DNA of 64,000 nt, taken from contig JAKFWA010000087.1 of assembly GCA_021732995.1 (NCBI GenBank), positions 23,308 through 87,307 on the forward strand, given 5' to 3'. Of this stretch, positions 47,274 through 57,417 are shown piece by piece. The stretch comes from Planctomycetaceae bacterium. Lineage in GTDB: Bacteria > Planctomycetota > Planctomycetia > Planctomycetales > Planctomycetaceae. The position numbers and the translations under genes were made by a program. Each line of letters begins with the position of its first letter. Positions within the stretch are counted from its first letter, which is position 1. The notes below the pieces were generated by a model, which was not told the origin of the DNA, searched no databases, and saw only the letters and a program-made list of their open reading frames with translations.

Positions 47274-48923
47274 ATGATTCCGATGCGAATTCGATTCTTG
47301 AAAACACTCTGCGGTTGGGGATTGCGTGCGTTGGTGTTGGGTTTCGCGTTGTCTGCCTGGTCGGCCGCTCAAGCCGGTCCGTTGGACGAGATGTCTCTGG
47401 AACGCTGGGCCAAGCTGCGTGAAGTTGAACGCTACCAGTTGCAGATCGCCGAGAAGTACTACCGCGAACAGAACTGGAAGACAGCCGTTGGTGAATATGA
47501 GAAATTCATGACTCTGTACGAACAGAGCGAGGGTGCTCCGTATTGCCAGTTGAAGTGGGCTCTCTGTCAGGTGCAGCTCAAGAAGGTCAACACGGCGATC
47601 AAAGACGGCTTTCAATCCGTGATCGACTACTGGCCCGATTCGCCCGAAGCCAAGTCCGCAGCGTTCCTGATCGGTCGCAGCTACAAGGACATTGGTGAGA
47701 CCAAGAAGGCCAAGGCCACGCTCAACGATGTCGTCAAGAAGCACGAGAAGCATGTCGTCGCGGCGCTGGCGATGAGTGAGCTGCTGGAACTCGCCGAAAC
47801 CGAAATGGACGACAAAGCGCGGGTGGATCTCTGGAAGAAGCTCACCTTCGATTTTGAACGTACCCAGTTTGCGGCTCAGACCTGCGTCAAGGCGTCGCAG
47901 CAGTACGCAACATTCAGCTTCTACAAGGGCGAGTTCGCTGAAGGCGCACGGGCATTGGAGACGTCCTACAACACCGCGCAACTGCCCTATCACGTGTGGT
48001 ACTTCGCCCATAGTCCGATCTCGCAGATGACGGGTGATGAGAAGTCCAAAGCGCGCGGTGAGAAGGTGGCCGATCAGGCAGCGGCCTACATCAAAGAGAA
48101 GGCTCCGACCGACGTATCCACCCCTGAAAAGAAGAAAGCGGCTCGCGAAGCGTGGTACTACGCGGCCGATGTTTTGTCCGCGTCACGGCGTGCGGAACCG
48201 GTGCAGCAGATTTACGCACAGATCCTGCAACAGTTCGGCAATGAGGACGACACCTTCCTGCGTTACGGCAACTTCCTGAAGACGCAGAACAAGTACGACA
48301 CCGCTCGAGCGGAGTATGCGAAGTTCCAGAATCAGATCGAAGGGAACAGCCAAATCGCCTACAGCTTCCGACAGGAACGCAAGACCGATCAGGCCGTCGC
48401 GGCCTATCAACGCAATGTGGCGGCAGATGCTCAGAACGCAGCCAAGTGGCACGGCGAAATCGCCACCGCCTATCGCGAAGTCGGTAAATGGAATGAAGCG
48501 ATCGCTGTCTACCAGGAACTGGTGAAGTCAGACACCAAGAACGGCGAGCAATGGATGTGGCTCATGGGCATCACTCATCGCGATGCCGGGCAGAACAAGG
48601 AAGCTATCGGCGTCTTCCGGCAGTGCAACAACTTCCCGTCGAACTATCAGGAAATGGCCGCCTGCCATCGTCGCCTGAAGCAGCACGGTGAGGCCGTTGT
48701 GCTCTATGGCCAGATCGTCAGCGGCTCCAAGCAGGCGGCTCCGTGGGCTCTGCTGCAGATCGGTTACACACAAGAGGAGGCGGGCGACAAAGACAAGGCC
48801 ATCGCCGCGTTCCAGCAGGTTTGCAAGAAGTTCCCCACCGACGGCCATGCGAGCCAGGCTCACGCGCATTTGCAGAATAAGTACAAACTCAACGTCACCC
48901 TCGGTGGTGCCAAAGACGAGTGA
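47274..48923 (+). CDS. Secreted TPR-repeat protein
   Basis: 549 residues with a signal peptide (LCGWGLRALVLGFALSAWSAAQA). The body is a series of about ten tetratricopeptide-like helical pairs, for example YYREQNWKTAVGEYEKFM, AYREVGKWNEAIAVYQELV and GYTQEEAGDKDKAIAAFQQV. Such solenoids bind proteins or peptides in the periplasm. No enzymatic domain is seen. The start at 47274 has AAGGGG 10 nt upstream; the open frame to 47106 overlaps the Uma2 gene and is not used. The neighbour at 48990 is a small two-helix membrane peptide. Confidence 0.86.
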   Translation: MIPMRIRFLKTLCGWGLRALVLGFALSAWSAAQAGPLDEMSLERWAKLREVERYQLQIAEKYYREQNWKTAVGEYEKFMTLYEQSEGAPYCQLKWALCQVQLKKVNTAIKDGFQSVIDYWPDSPEAKSAAFLIGRSYKDIGETKKAKATLNDVVKKHEKHVVAALAMSELLELAETEMDDKARVDLWKKLTFDFERTQFAAQTCVKASQQYATFSFYKGEFAEGARALETSYNTAQLPYHVWYFAHSPISQMTGDEKSKARGEKVADQAAAYIKEKAPTDVSTPEKKKAAREAWYYAADVLSASRRAEPVQQIYAQILQQFGNEDDTFLRYGNFLKTQNKYDTARAEYAKFQNQIEGNSQIAYSFRQERKTDQAVAAYQRNVAADAQNAAKWHGEIATAYREVGKWNEAIAVYQELVKSDTKNGEQWMWLMGITHRDAGQNKEAIGVFRQCNNFPSNYQEMAACHRRLKQHGEAVVLYGQIVSGSKQAAPWALLQIGYTQEEAGDKDKAIAAFQQVCKKFPTDGHASQAHAHLQNKYKLNVTLGGAKDE

Positions 48924-48989
48924 CAGACGAAGCTGGTCAGAGGAAGGTAGACTGAAAAGTAATCACCACAGAGGCTGGGGCAATCGCCT

Positions 48990-49202
48990 ATGATCGAACA
49001 CCCACTATCATCATTGACTCTTATTCAGTGCCGCTGGTTTGGCTTGGCGGCATTCGTCGTCGGCTTAGCGATGCTTGTCGAAGCATGGCACGATGAGTAC
49101 CCCAGGCGCATGGCCTTCTTTGTCGTAGTCATTGGCGCAGTGGTTTACCTGGAAGGACTTGGTGCGAAAGTTGCCAATGACGCTCGCCAACCAAATCCCT
49201 GA
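48990..49202 (+). CDS. Small membrane protein with two predicted helices
   Basis: 70 residues: a polar N-terminus, a hydrophobic helix (WFGLAAFVVGLAMLVEAW), a short loop DEYPRRM and a second helix (AFFVVVIGAVVYLEGLGA). No family is recognised. The codon pattern and amphipathic charge placement look real, but with no clear ribosome-binding site the gene could be spurious. It follows the TPR gene by 66 bp on the same strand. Confidence 0.5.
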   Translation: MIEHPLSSLTLIQCRWFGLAAFVVGLAMLVEAWHDEYPRRMAFFVVVIGAVVYLEGLGAKVANDARQPNP

Positions 49203-49258
49203 ACCAGTTCGAATGGCACTTCTTTTTGCCTGTCTGGCTCTCTTTGACTTGAATGCAG

Positions 49259-50383
49259 TTACTTGTCGGACGGCAACACCTGTTTGATCGCCGCTCCTGA
49301 TCGTGGAACGGCTCCGTGGTAGTCTTCACCCAAGAGAGCGGCCAGCGTGGCCGCAATCTGACTCTGAGTTACCCGGTCGCAGTTGGTTCGTTCTCCGAGA
49401 GCTGGTGTGTCCGGTCCGAGGAATGCCATCCACATGTCTTCGGCGCCCTCGATTTTCTGGCCATGATTCTTCCAGTCCACCAGACCTGAACCGCGACCGT
49501 GATCTGTCGAGATGATGAAGGTGGTTTTGTCGCGATACTGGTCCATCGACTGCATCGTTTCCCAGAGCCGTTGGATGTAGCGATCGACGGCGTTTGCTGA
49601 GGTCAGCAGGTTGTCGTAACGACCAGCATGACCCCAGGCGTCGGTTTCGAGAAACCCGATGAACATCACTCGCGGCTTGTGTCGCAGGAGATGTTCGCGA
49701 GCCGCCTGATACAGGAACGAATCGATGACTTCCGCCGAATTCGGCCGGGTGGTGTCTACGATCAAGTCGTTCAGAAGTTGCTGCTTGGGATTGGGATCTG
49801 GTTCAGGGACAGATTCCCAGCCGCCCATCACGGGAAAGCCACACCGTTCGCGGTTAATGATGAAGGGAGTGACGTCCCAGGCGCTGTAGGCGGCCACCTT
49901 GCCGTCGAACGCCGGCTTGCGATGCAGCCATTCCAGAACCGTGAAGTTCTGATTCGGCTTCTTGGCGTTGCTGTCGATCAGCGGATCGGCGAACCCGGTC
50001 AGAATCTCGTTGTAGCCGGGGTAAGAAAACTTCATCGTGTTCGTGATCTGCGAGGAACTGCCTTTCTGCAGGTTGCCATAGATCTGCCCTTCCTTCGCGA
50101 TCTTGTTCCAAAAGAACGGCAGCAAGGCTGCTCGGCGTTCCTCAGGCGTCTCGCGCCAGAACTTCTCCTCAATGCCTTTGACGTCCGTGACCCCGCCGTT
50201 CGGCTTGTTGATCAAGGCTTTTTCAGCACCCGTGAAAACCTCTTGCCAGCGCAAGCCATCGGTTGTGATCAGGACGACGTTTCGCGTCTTGAGATCCGCC
50301 GCGTCAGCCGTGGTAAGTGCGAGAAGCATCAGGACGAAAAGCAGACTCGACACTCTCAGCAATCGATACTTCATAACTGACAT
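49259..50383 (-). CDS. Alkaline-phosphatase-superfamily hydrolase (phosphodiesterase/phosphatase type), secreted
   Basis: 374 residues with a signal peptide (LLRVSSLLFVLMLLALTTADA). The metal-binding set of the superfamily is present: Asp in LITTDGLRWQEVFTG, DAWGHAG (Asp and His), TDHGRG (Asp, His) and NHGQ, with SYPGYNEILTG as a second core block. It resembles the nucleotide pyrophosphatase/phosphonoacetate hydrolase group rather than sulfatases, as there is no CxPSR motif. The substrate is unknown; extracellular phosphate release is a fair guess. The start at 50383 has AGGGGA 6-7 nt upstream. It follows the FtsK-like gene by about 150 bp on the same strand. Confidence 0.88.
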   Translation of the reverse strand: MSVMKYRLLRVSSLLFVLMLLALTTADAADLKTRNVVLITTDGLRWQEVFTGAEKALINKPNGGVTDVKGIEEKFWRETPEERRAALLPFFWNKIAKEGQIYGNLQKGSSSQITNTMKFSYPGYNEILTGFADPLIDSNAKKPNQNFTVLEWLHRKPAFDGKVAAYSAWDVTPFIINRERCGFPVMGGWESVPEPDPNPKQQLLNDLIVDTTRPNSAEVIDSFLYQAAREHLLRHKPRVMFIGFLETDAWGHAGRYDNLLTSANAVDRYIQRLWETMQSMDQYRDKTTFIISTDHGRGSGLVDWKNHGQKIEGAEDMWMAFLGPDTPALGERTNCDRVTQSQIAATLAALLGEDYHGAVPRSGAAIKQVLPSDK

Positions 50384-50530
50384 TACAGGTCCCCTGAAGG
50401 CGCGAGTGGCGCGGCTTACGATGATCCACAACGACTGCGTTAGTCTCACCCTAAGGCGAGTGAGGCAGTTGTAAGTGGCAAGACGCAAGCCGACCAGCGC
50501 CCTGCGAGCGGCCCTGATACCCTGCGATGC

Positions 50531-53500
50531 TTACTTGATGGTGAAGGGGCTCAAGTCGTCGCAGATCTCGGCATCATCGTCTTCCTCTGTGGCATCGCCG
50601 GTGTTGAAACGCTGTCGCAACAGTTGCTTCAGTTGCTCCGACGGCAGGCCATAGGGGCGGAACTTCTCCAGTGAACCGTGTTCTTCCAGAAACAGCAGGG
50701 CTCGATTCGCTCCGAGTTTTCCCGCAACTGGCGAGTCGATCAGGTTCGACGAATCGGAAGGACTCATCTGGAAGGCGACTCGCATTTCCAGTTCGCGCAG
50801 CGTCTGGTTTGTCATCCAGCGGCTCGCGTTGTTGTAGGTATCGCACCAGACCAGCACGTGAATGCCGACTGCGGGCCCCTCCTTCAAGATGTCGACGAAC
50901 AGCTTCGCAGGGCTGGCAGCTTGCGTACCCGGCTTACCGAAACTGAAGTCGTCGTCGGCCTTCCGGAGATCGCGGAAGCGGCCGAGGTTATCAATCACCA
51001 GGAAGATCGGTGGCTCCAGTTCAGAGCCCTCGCGGCTACGCATCACAGTGGCGATTTCGTTGATCACCCCAGCTGCGTCGCGAGGCCCGCCAATACGCGC
51101 AGGGTGAGGCAAGTCGGTCGTTACATCGCTCCAGAAGTCGGATTCAGGAGTGTCGGAAAGATCGCCGTCCAGAATGTAGAACTGAGCTGACTCCAGCGGG
51201 GTTGTGGGGGCTTCAGCAACTGGCTGGGGTTGAGGTTTCGGTACCGAAAAGTTCGCGAACGAGAACGACTTCAGCGCCGCGATGGGATCGGGCTCGGTCG
51301 GTTGAGTTGCAGACGCAGCAACCTCGTTCGATTGCTCGGATGGTTCGTCGTCATCCACAGGCTCGTCGTCCATGTAGATGGCGCCGATCGGCATCAGCGG
51401 CGGTACTTGCAGAGCCGCTGCCACGAGCACTGTCGCGAGGATGCCGCGTGCTCCCGGTGCGTTCTGGCCAACAATCAGCAGATGCGAACCGCTCAAGCGC
51501 CGGAAGCCAATTGCCGTGTGCGGCTTGATGGCGACCGCCTCACCCAGCCAGGCGGCGACCACGCGCGGTAACGATCCGCTCTCCGGCGTGTTGAGCAACG
51601 ACTTGAAGTGGCGGTTGTTGAGCACGTCGGCAGGAATGTTGCCTTCAAAGACCAGCGCAGGATCGGTCTCGATACCGCGTTCGTCAGTGAGGTCGCGAAT
51701 CTTTTCGAGATAGAAGTCGCGACGCTCATCTTCCAGCCAGGCGATCTGAAACTGGTGATTCCCTTCAATGAGTCCGTTCGCATCGTTGTAGATGGCTTCG
51801 CCAGGTCGCGTCAGCAGCCGCGCGGCCGTGTTGTCTTCGCTAAGAATGAGGTGCGCGTCCGATTCGCTGCATTGCAATGCAATGCGCACGGCCACTTGTC
51901 CCAGCGTGCTGCGAGCGAGTGAATACGCGCCGCCCAGAGTCTGCGATCCCAGCAGCACATGAATGCCGAACGCACGACCCTGACGAACCAGTCGGTCCAG
52001 CAGCAGCGATGCCTGCTGGCTGAGTTTGTCTTCCTCGACGAAGAACTCCTGAAACTCGTCAACGAGCAGCAGCAGACGCGGCATGCGTTGATCGGGATTG
52101 GCATTGCGATAGCTCGCGATGTCCTGCACGCCGCAGTCACGGAACAGATCGCCGCGTTCTTTCAGGATCGCGTCCAGCCGCTCCAGCACGCTCATCCCGA
52201 ACTCGCGATCGCTCTCAATGGCGATCACACGCGCGTGGGGCAGGCGATTGGCCGCATACGTTTTGAACTCAACGCCTTTCTTGAAGTCGATGAGATAGAA
52301 CTCGATCTCATCCGGGCTGTAGTGCAGCGCCAGGTTCGTCACCAGAATGTGCATGAACGTGGACTTACCAGAGCCCGTCTTACCGGCGACGAGCACATGC
52401 TGCGAAGTGCCTCGGCCCAGCCGCAAGTGTTGCAGTTTGGTGGCACCCGCGCGACCGAGCGGCACATCGATACCGCTGCGGCTGTCGTTCTCCCAGAGGT
52501 TCTTCGGCACCACGCGTTCGAAGGAAACTTCCACACGGCGCGCGTCCTTCGACGCATTGCCGACGTTCCGTACGATGCGTCCATACGCATCACCTTCGGG
52601 CAGGTCGTCAACATGGAACGGCATCCAGGCCACGTCCTCGTCGTCGAAAATAAAACTGTCTCGATGCCAGTGCAGATTGATCATCTGGCTGGCCACATCC
52701 GCCAGGCTGAAGTTCGGCGGCATGGTCATGTCGGTATCCACGCTCATCAGCGTGTAGACGCCGCAACGCGGTCCACTGGTGATGATGCTCGTGAGCCGCC
52801 GCGCGGCAGCCTCGTTGAAGTTCGCCGGGAAACCGGCAATCACGAGGATGTGATAAGGCTCGGCCACTTCGCCCGCGAACTCGTTGTATTCCTCGATCGT
52901 CTTGAATTCGTTGCGCAGGTACGTCTGAAAGACGGTCTCCATGTGCTCGGTCAGGTCGGTCAGCCGCTGCTCGATATGCGTACCTTCGGTCCAGATGCGT
53001 TGCGAGACCATCAGTTCGTCGTAGTCCGCCAGATGCATGAACGCGGACAGATCCTGCCCCAAACCGATCGGATCGATGATCGTGAACCGCAACTTGCCCG
53101 GCGGGATCGTCGTCAGCAGTCGCAGCATCACGTTCTGCATGAGTTCCACGGCGGCTGCGCGACCAACCGATCCGGGCGACCGCAGCAAGACGGATGCTTC
53201 CTGCGGAAAGCCCAGCAACGTGGGAAACGTAAAGCCGGTAGCTTCCGGCATCAGACGGTCGTCTTCCGGAAGTCCATGTTCGATGTCCGCCAGATCAAAG
53301 TGGAATTCACCGATTCGCAGCGCCGGCGGAATGTGTGCGGAAGGCTTCCAGTTGCCGAACGCGAGATCCATCCAGCCGCGCGAGATACCGGCCGAGTCCG
53401 ACTGCAATCGATTCAGCGAGACGCGAACTGAGTCGACACTTTCATGCCAGGTTTTGGCCATCGAGTTCCAGTCGATGTCGAAGCGTTGGCGAATGATGTC

Positions 53501-54745
53501 GCAGTTGCGTTCATGATCCTTCTGCGCTCGCTCCTGATCCCAGGCGTAGCGCGAATCGACCTTCTGCAACTGGTCCTGATAGGTGGCCTCAGCGGCAGCC
53601 AGTTTCTTGTCGCGTTCTTTGGTCAGGTTGTCGATCAGCTTGGGATAGCGTTCGTTCGCAGCGCGCAGACCGATTGTTCGCTTTTCTGTCGCTTGCGCCG
53701 AAACAGTGTTGAGCTTTTCTTCCGCCTTCCGCAACGCAGTATCGCGTTCGTGAATCAGAGCGCCGAACCAATCATCAAACTCTTTGCGACGGCGCTTGAG
53801 TTCTTTCTGCGTCAGCTTGCTCCAGTGAGACCGCACAGCATCAGCATCAATAGACAGTTGCAGCAGTCTTACTCCGGCGGCTTCGCCCTGACTGCGAGCC
53901 ACTGCAAACAGAATGGACTGAGTAATCGTCGCCAGCACTGCGGCGACTCCGCCCAGCATCGCCAACCAGATATGAGTTGGCGGTTTGCTTTGCAGCTTCA
54001 GCCAGGACGGCTCGACAATACCGTACAGGAAGGCGGTTAAAGCTGCTGTTGTGGCGAGGAAGATCGCAACCGGCAGAAACCCGGCACTCAACATGGACAG
54101 TGACTGGCTATTGGTCTCCTTCACGTGCGCCCGCAGGTCGGCCGCCAGTTGGTTGTACTGTTCGATCAACTCATCCAACGTCGCAGACGAGTTTACAGCG
54201 GCTGGCTGCGGCGCCTCGACGTCGCCCCATACGCGCCGCCGTTGTAGGAGCTCGCGGCCTTCGGTCACCAGAGTTGCCAGACTCGCGGCTTCGTGGTCGA
54301 GATGCTGCTGCGTCGCCACGACGTTGTGTTCAAACTGCTCGAACTGCTGCTTGGGCGTGCCGGTTGAGCTTTCGTCGAAGTATGACTGCAGCATCCATTT
54401 CGTTTCGTCGAACTGCTGCCTGGCATCGCCCACGACGGTGTTGTAGTCACCGTTAACGGCCATCAAGGCTTCATCGAACTCTTCCTTCAACGTCAGATAG
54501 TGAGTTCGGAAAGTCTGCCCAGCGGCCGTGCTGACATCGTCGAACTCACGCTGAATCGTACCGCGTTCGGTCTCATAGCCATGTCTGCGTTCTGCAGACT
54601 CCGCCTCGAAGCGATCCTGCTCGGCAGACAGTTCGCTCTCCAGACGATGAGGCAGTCCCAGTTCACCCTCCGCGCGCCGGGCAATCGCATCAAACAGCGC
54701 CTGCACCAGATGCTTTACGCGATCGACAGAAAGATGCTCGGACAC
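50531..54745 (-). CDS. FtsK/SpoIIIE domain-containing ATPase with coiled coils and two membrane helices
   Basis: 1404 residues. The N-terminal 200 residues are charged, helical and coiled-coil-like. Two hydrophobic helices follow (LPVAIFLATTAALTAFLYGIV near 225-245 and LAMLGGVAAVLATITQSILF near 262-282), then a second coiled-coil stretch (about 310-440). Three FtsK-type modules come next. Only the middle one has a canonical Walker A (GKTGSGKST, Lys794) and Walker B (LLLLVDEFQEF, Asp896-Glu897). The first (LLRSPGSVGRAAAVE) and third (LIVGQNAPGARGI) are degenerate. This order recalls the EssC/EccC ATPase of type VII secretion, but no WXG100 gene lies in the window, so transport of DNA or protein cannot be decided. 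No ribosome-binding site or operon partner settles its function. Confidence 0.88.
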   Translation of the reverse strand: MSEHLSVDRVKHLVQALFDAIARRAEGELGLPHRLESELSAEQDRFEAESAERRHGYETERGTIQREFDDVSTAAGQTFRTHYLTLKEEFDEALMAVNGDYNTVVGDARQQFDETKWMLQSYFDESSTGTPKQQFEQFEHNVVATQQHLDHEAASLATLVTEGRELLQRRRVWGDVEAPQPAAVNSSATLDELIEQYNQLAADLRAHVKETNSQSLSMLSAGFLPVAIFLATTAALTAFLYGIVEPSWLKLQSKPPTHIWLAMLGGVAAVLATITQSILFAVARSQGEAAGVRLLQLSIDADAVRSHWSKLTQKELKRRRKEFDDWFGALIHERDTALRKAEEKLNTVSAQATEKRTIGLRAANERYPKLIDNLTKERDKKLAAAEATYQDQLQKVDSRYAWDQERAQKDHERNCDIIRQRFDIDWNSMAKTWHESVDSVRVSLNRLQSDSAGISRGWMDLAFGNWKPSAHIPPALRIGEFHFDLADIEHGLPEDDRLMPEATGFTFPTLLGFPQEASVLLRSPGSVGRAAAVELMQNVMLRLLTTIPPGKLRFTIIDPIGLGQDLSAFMHLADYDELMVSQRIWTEGTHIEQRLTDLTEHMETVFQTYLRNEFKTIEEYNEFAGEVAEPYHILVIAGFPANFNEAAARRLTSIITSGPRCGVYTLMSVDTDMTMPPNFSLADVASQMINLHWHRDSFIFDDEDVAWMPFHVDDLPEGDAYGRIVRNVGNASKDARRVEVSFERVVPKNLWENDSRSGIDVPLGRAGATKLQHLRLGRGTSQHVLVAGKTGSGKSTFMHILVTNLALHYSPDEIEFYLIDFKKGVEFKTYAANRLPHARVIAIESDREFGMSVLERLDAILKERGDLFRDCGVQDIASYRNANPDQRMPRLLLLVDEFQEFFVEEDKLSQQASLLLDRLVRQGRAFGIHVLLGSQTLGGAYSLARSTLGQVAVRIALQCSESDAHLILSEDNTAARLLTRPGEAIYNDANGLIEGNHQFQIAWLEDERRDFYLEKIRDLTDERGIETDPALVFEGNIPADVLNNRHFKSLLNTPESGSLPRVVAAWLGEAVAIKPHTAIGFRRLSGSHLLIVGQNAPGARGILATVLVAAALQVPPLMPIGAIYMDDEPVDDDEPSEQSNEVAASATQPTEPDPIAALKSFSFANFSVPKPQPQPVAEAPTTPLESAQFYILDGDLSDTPESDFWSDVTTDLPHPARIGGPRDAAGVINEIATVMRSREGSELEPPIFLVIDNLGRFRDLRKADDDFSFGKPGTQAASPAKLFVDILKEGPAVGIHVLVWCDTYNNASRWMTNQTLRELEMRVAFQMSPSDSSNLIDSPVAGKLGANRALLFLEEHGSLEKFRPYGLPSEQLKQLLRQRFNTGDATEEDDDAEICDDLSPFTIK

Positions 54746-55020
54746 AAGCCTGCTCCTCAGACGGAGTTCATGGAACGCATCAGCATGAGTCTACGCACAG
54801 ACCCGAGGGGAAAGTAGGACGACTTCAGTTCTAGCGGGAATCAGCGATCAAATCAGTCTATTTGGATGGTCAATGACGCGCAGTAGACAGCCGGCAGACG
54901 CTGCAGAAACAAGGCCGATCCTCACACCGGCGTGTCACGCGGTGCGAGTTTTCAGATTCAACGCTTGACCGCTGCTCGACGCATCGCATCATTTCGGCCC
55001 TGTTCCCCATTTTGCGTCAG

Positions 55021-55884
55021 ATGATGAGTCCCTGCATGTCACATCCCCATTTGCCGATTGACGAAATCGCCGCCACGGTGAGATCGATCTGGCCTGACAA
55101 TCCGGCATTTGGCGTTGTTCTGGGAAGCGGTCTCGGCACTCTGGCAGATTCCATCACGGCGGAAGCCACGATTGATTTCGATTGCCTGCCGCATTTTCCC
55201 CGCGCAACAGCATTAGGACATCGCGGCCGGTTTGTGTGCGGCAGAGTTCAGGGTGTTCCTGTGATTGTTCAGCAGGGCCGCTTTCACGCCTACGAAGGTC
55301 ATTCGTTTGAGCACATCACGTTGCCCATTCGCGTGATGCAATCGCTGGGTGTGCGGACATTGATCCTGACGAATGCCGCCGGTGGCTTGCGACCAGGGAT
55401 GCAAGTCGGCGATGTCATGCTGATCGAGGATCACATCAATCTGTTGTTCGGTAGATCGCTGCCAGTCCACGGTTCTGCAATTGGTGAACCGAGACCCGCC
55501 GACGGGTCCCCTCACTACGATCGGCAACTGATGTCGCAGGCGGAGCAGACGGGCCGCCAGTTGTCCGAGCGAGTGACTCGCGGCGTGTATCTCGCACTCA
55601 GCGGCCCCTGTTATGAAACTCGCGCTGAGTATCGCATGGTGCGCAACCTGGGAGCTGACGCCGTCGGCATGTCGACCGTGCCCGAGGTACTGATCGCTCG
55701 CCGAGCGGGTATGCGGGTACTGGCGATGTCCGTCATCTCCAACGTCGAAACCAGCGACATAGGTGACCCCGTCAGCGGAGAAGAAGTCATTCGCACGGTG
55801 TCGTCGGTTGAACCCGTTGTGAGAAGCATCGTCCACGCAATTGTCAGCGTTTCAGGCGTACTAAGTACGCATCCCGGCCACTGA
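55021..55884 (+). CDS. Purine-nucleoside phosphorylase (PNP I type)
   Basis: About 287 residues. Family motifs are VLGSGLGTLAD, PHFPRATALGHRG, QGRFHAYEGH, LILTNAAGGLRPG, EDHINLLF and CYETRAEYRMVRNLGADAVGMST with EV.IAR. These are the ribose-, phosphate- and base-binding loops of the trimeric (mammalian-type) purine nucleoside phosphorylase. It splits inosine and guanosine with phosphate in purine salvage in the cytoplasm. In-frame ATGs at 55021, 55024 and 55036 compete; I took the first. It is divergent from the FtsK-like gene. Confidence 0.94.
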   Translation: MMSPCMSHPHLPIDEIAATVRSIWPDNPAFGVVLGSGLGTLADSITAEATIDFDCLPHFPRATALGHRGRFVCGRVQGVPVIVQQGRFHAYEGHSFEHITLPIRVMQSLGVRTLILTNAAGGLRPGMQVGDVMLIEDHINLLFGRSLPVHGSAIGEPRPADGSPHYDRQLMSQAEQTGRQLSERVTRGVYLALSGPCYETRAEYRMVRNLGADAVGMSTVPEVLIARRAGMRVLAMSVISNVETSDIGDPVSGEEVIRTVSSVEPVVRSIVHAIVSVSGVLSTHPGH

Positions 55885-56036
55885 CATCGCGGATCCCCGA
55901 AGTAAGCCCGCTGCAGTTGTTCCCGTGATGAAACGAAACAAGCTCGCTGGTACGCTTGCAAAGCTGGAAGTGAGCAACGTCAAATTGGGGTCCACGCTCC
56001 GGCGTCGCAGTAACAGGCAACACGAAGGCACAATAA

Positions 56037-57302
56037 ATGAGTCATGTTGAATCACCGGATACCCCACTTTGCAACCGCCCGGTTCGGGTTCCGTTGCTGA
56101 GTCGCCTGGTTGCGGGAGCTTGTCTGCTGAGCTGCCTGACGGGCGCGGACTGGTTGCAGTTTCGAGGTAATGATGTCACCGGTATCGCCAGGGACGCCAA
56201 ACTGCCGACGAACTGGTCTGGAGCCGACGGCAAGACAGAAAACGTCGCCTGGAAGAAGGAACTGCCAGGTCGCGGGTTATCGAGTCCGATCGTGATCGGC
56301 AACAAGGTCGTGGTAACGGCCAGCAGCGGTTTCAATCAGGATCGACTGCACGTCTTGTGCTTCGACCAGGCGAGCGGACAGCAACAATGGGAGCGTCAAT
56401 ACTGGGCCACAGGCCGCACGATGACGCATCCCAAGACCAACGTTGCGTCGTCCACTCCGGCCAGCGACGGAAAACGGATCTTCGCCCAGTATTCCAGCAA
56501 CGACGTCGTCTGCCTCGACTTGAATGGCGACTTGTTGTGGTACCGTGGTCTGACTCACGACTTTCCCAATGCGAGCAACAGCCTCGGCATGGCATCTTCA
56601 CCCGTCGTTGTGGGTGACACGTTGATCTGTCAGGTGGAGAATGACGCGGATTCGTTTGCGACCGGCCTCGACGTGACGACCGGAAAATCGCGTTGGAAGA
56701 TTGTGCGGCCCAAACGCGCGAATTGGACGTCACCGGTCATCATGAAAGATGAAACCGGTCGCCAGATTGCGATCCTGCAGTCGTCTGCAGGCTTGGAAGC
56801 CATTGATCCTCACAGCGGTTCGCGGATCTGGGACTACTCGAACGGCGCGTCGACCATTCCGTCATCTGTGGTGGCTCAAGGCCTGGTGCTGGTTCCTTCC
56901 CACGGCATTACCGCGCTGCGTCCGAAGAAGGAAGGCGGTGCCGAGAGCGCCTGGAACGACGGCAAACTCAACCCCGGAACTGCCAGTCCGATCGCGATCG
57001 GCGACAAGTTGTTCGTGTTGAATAACGCCGGAGTTTTAAACTGTGCGGAAGTTGGTACCGGTAATCTGGCGTGGCGTCTGCGCCTGAAAGGTCCCTTCAC
57101 CGCGACACCTGTGGGAGCTGGCAATCTGCTTGTCTTTTTCAACGAAGCGGGTCTCGGTCAAGTCGTTGACGTGAGCGGACCAGAAGGCAAGCTGGTCAGC
57201 GAGAATGATCTCAAGGAAACCATCCTCGGCACTCCCGCAATCGCCAATAACGCCATCTACGTCCGCAGCGATCAGCACCTCTGGAAGCTCGCCAACAGGT
57301 AG
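56037..57302 (+). CDS. Secreted PQQ-binding-like beta-propeller repeat protein
   Basis: 421 residues. A hydrophobic segment near residues 18-33 (LLSRLVAGACLLSCLTGADW) is a probable signal peptide. It then shows the WLQFRGNDVTGI start and repeated propeller blades: SSPIVIGNKVVVTA, GQQQWERQY, SSPVVVGDTLICQV, IDPHSGSRIWDYS, GNLAWRLRLKGPFTATP. These match the PQQ-like eight-bladed beta-propeller family that is very abundant in planctomycetes. The PQQ-specific quinoprotein residues are not evident, so enzymatic activity is not claimed. The DUF1501 gene follows after 115 bp on the same strand. Confidence 0.9.
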   Translation: MSHVESPDTPLCNRPVRVPLLSRLVAGACLLSCLTGADWLQFRGNDVTGIARDAKLPTNWSGADGKTENVAWKKELPGRGLSSPIVIGNKVVVTASSGFNQDRLHVLCFDQASGQQQWERQYWATGRTMTHPKTNVASSTPASDGKRIFAQYSSNDVVCLDLNGDLLWYRGLTHDFPNASNSLGMASSPVVVGDTLICQVENDADSFATGLDVTTGKSRWKIVRPKRANWTSPVIMKDETGRQIAILQSSAGLEAIDPHSGSRIWDYSNGASTIPSSVVAQGLVLVPSHGITALRPKKEGGAESAWNDGKLNPGTASPIAIGDKLFVLNNAGVLNCAEVGTGNLAWRLRLKGPFTATPVGAGNLLVFFNEAGLGQVVDVSGPEGKLVSENDLKETILGTPAIANNAIYVRSDQHLWKLANR

Positions 57303-57417
57303 CGCTTTCTGATTCGACAACCTGCATCGATCCTGTCCAATCGCCGACAACTCGGGATGAGCAAGCGATCGCGACAGCGAAGTGCACCGCCATCCGTACC
57401 GCCCCTGAGGTTTCGAG

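Noticed and set aside
51959..53431. Plus-strand open frame of 490 codons within the FtsK-like gene
   Set aside because: It is antisense to the conserved Walker-containing ATPase region and its composition is arginine- and histidine-rich, as expected for a shadow frame.
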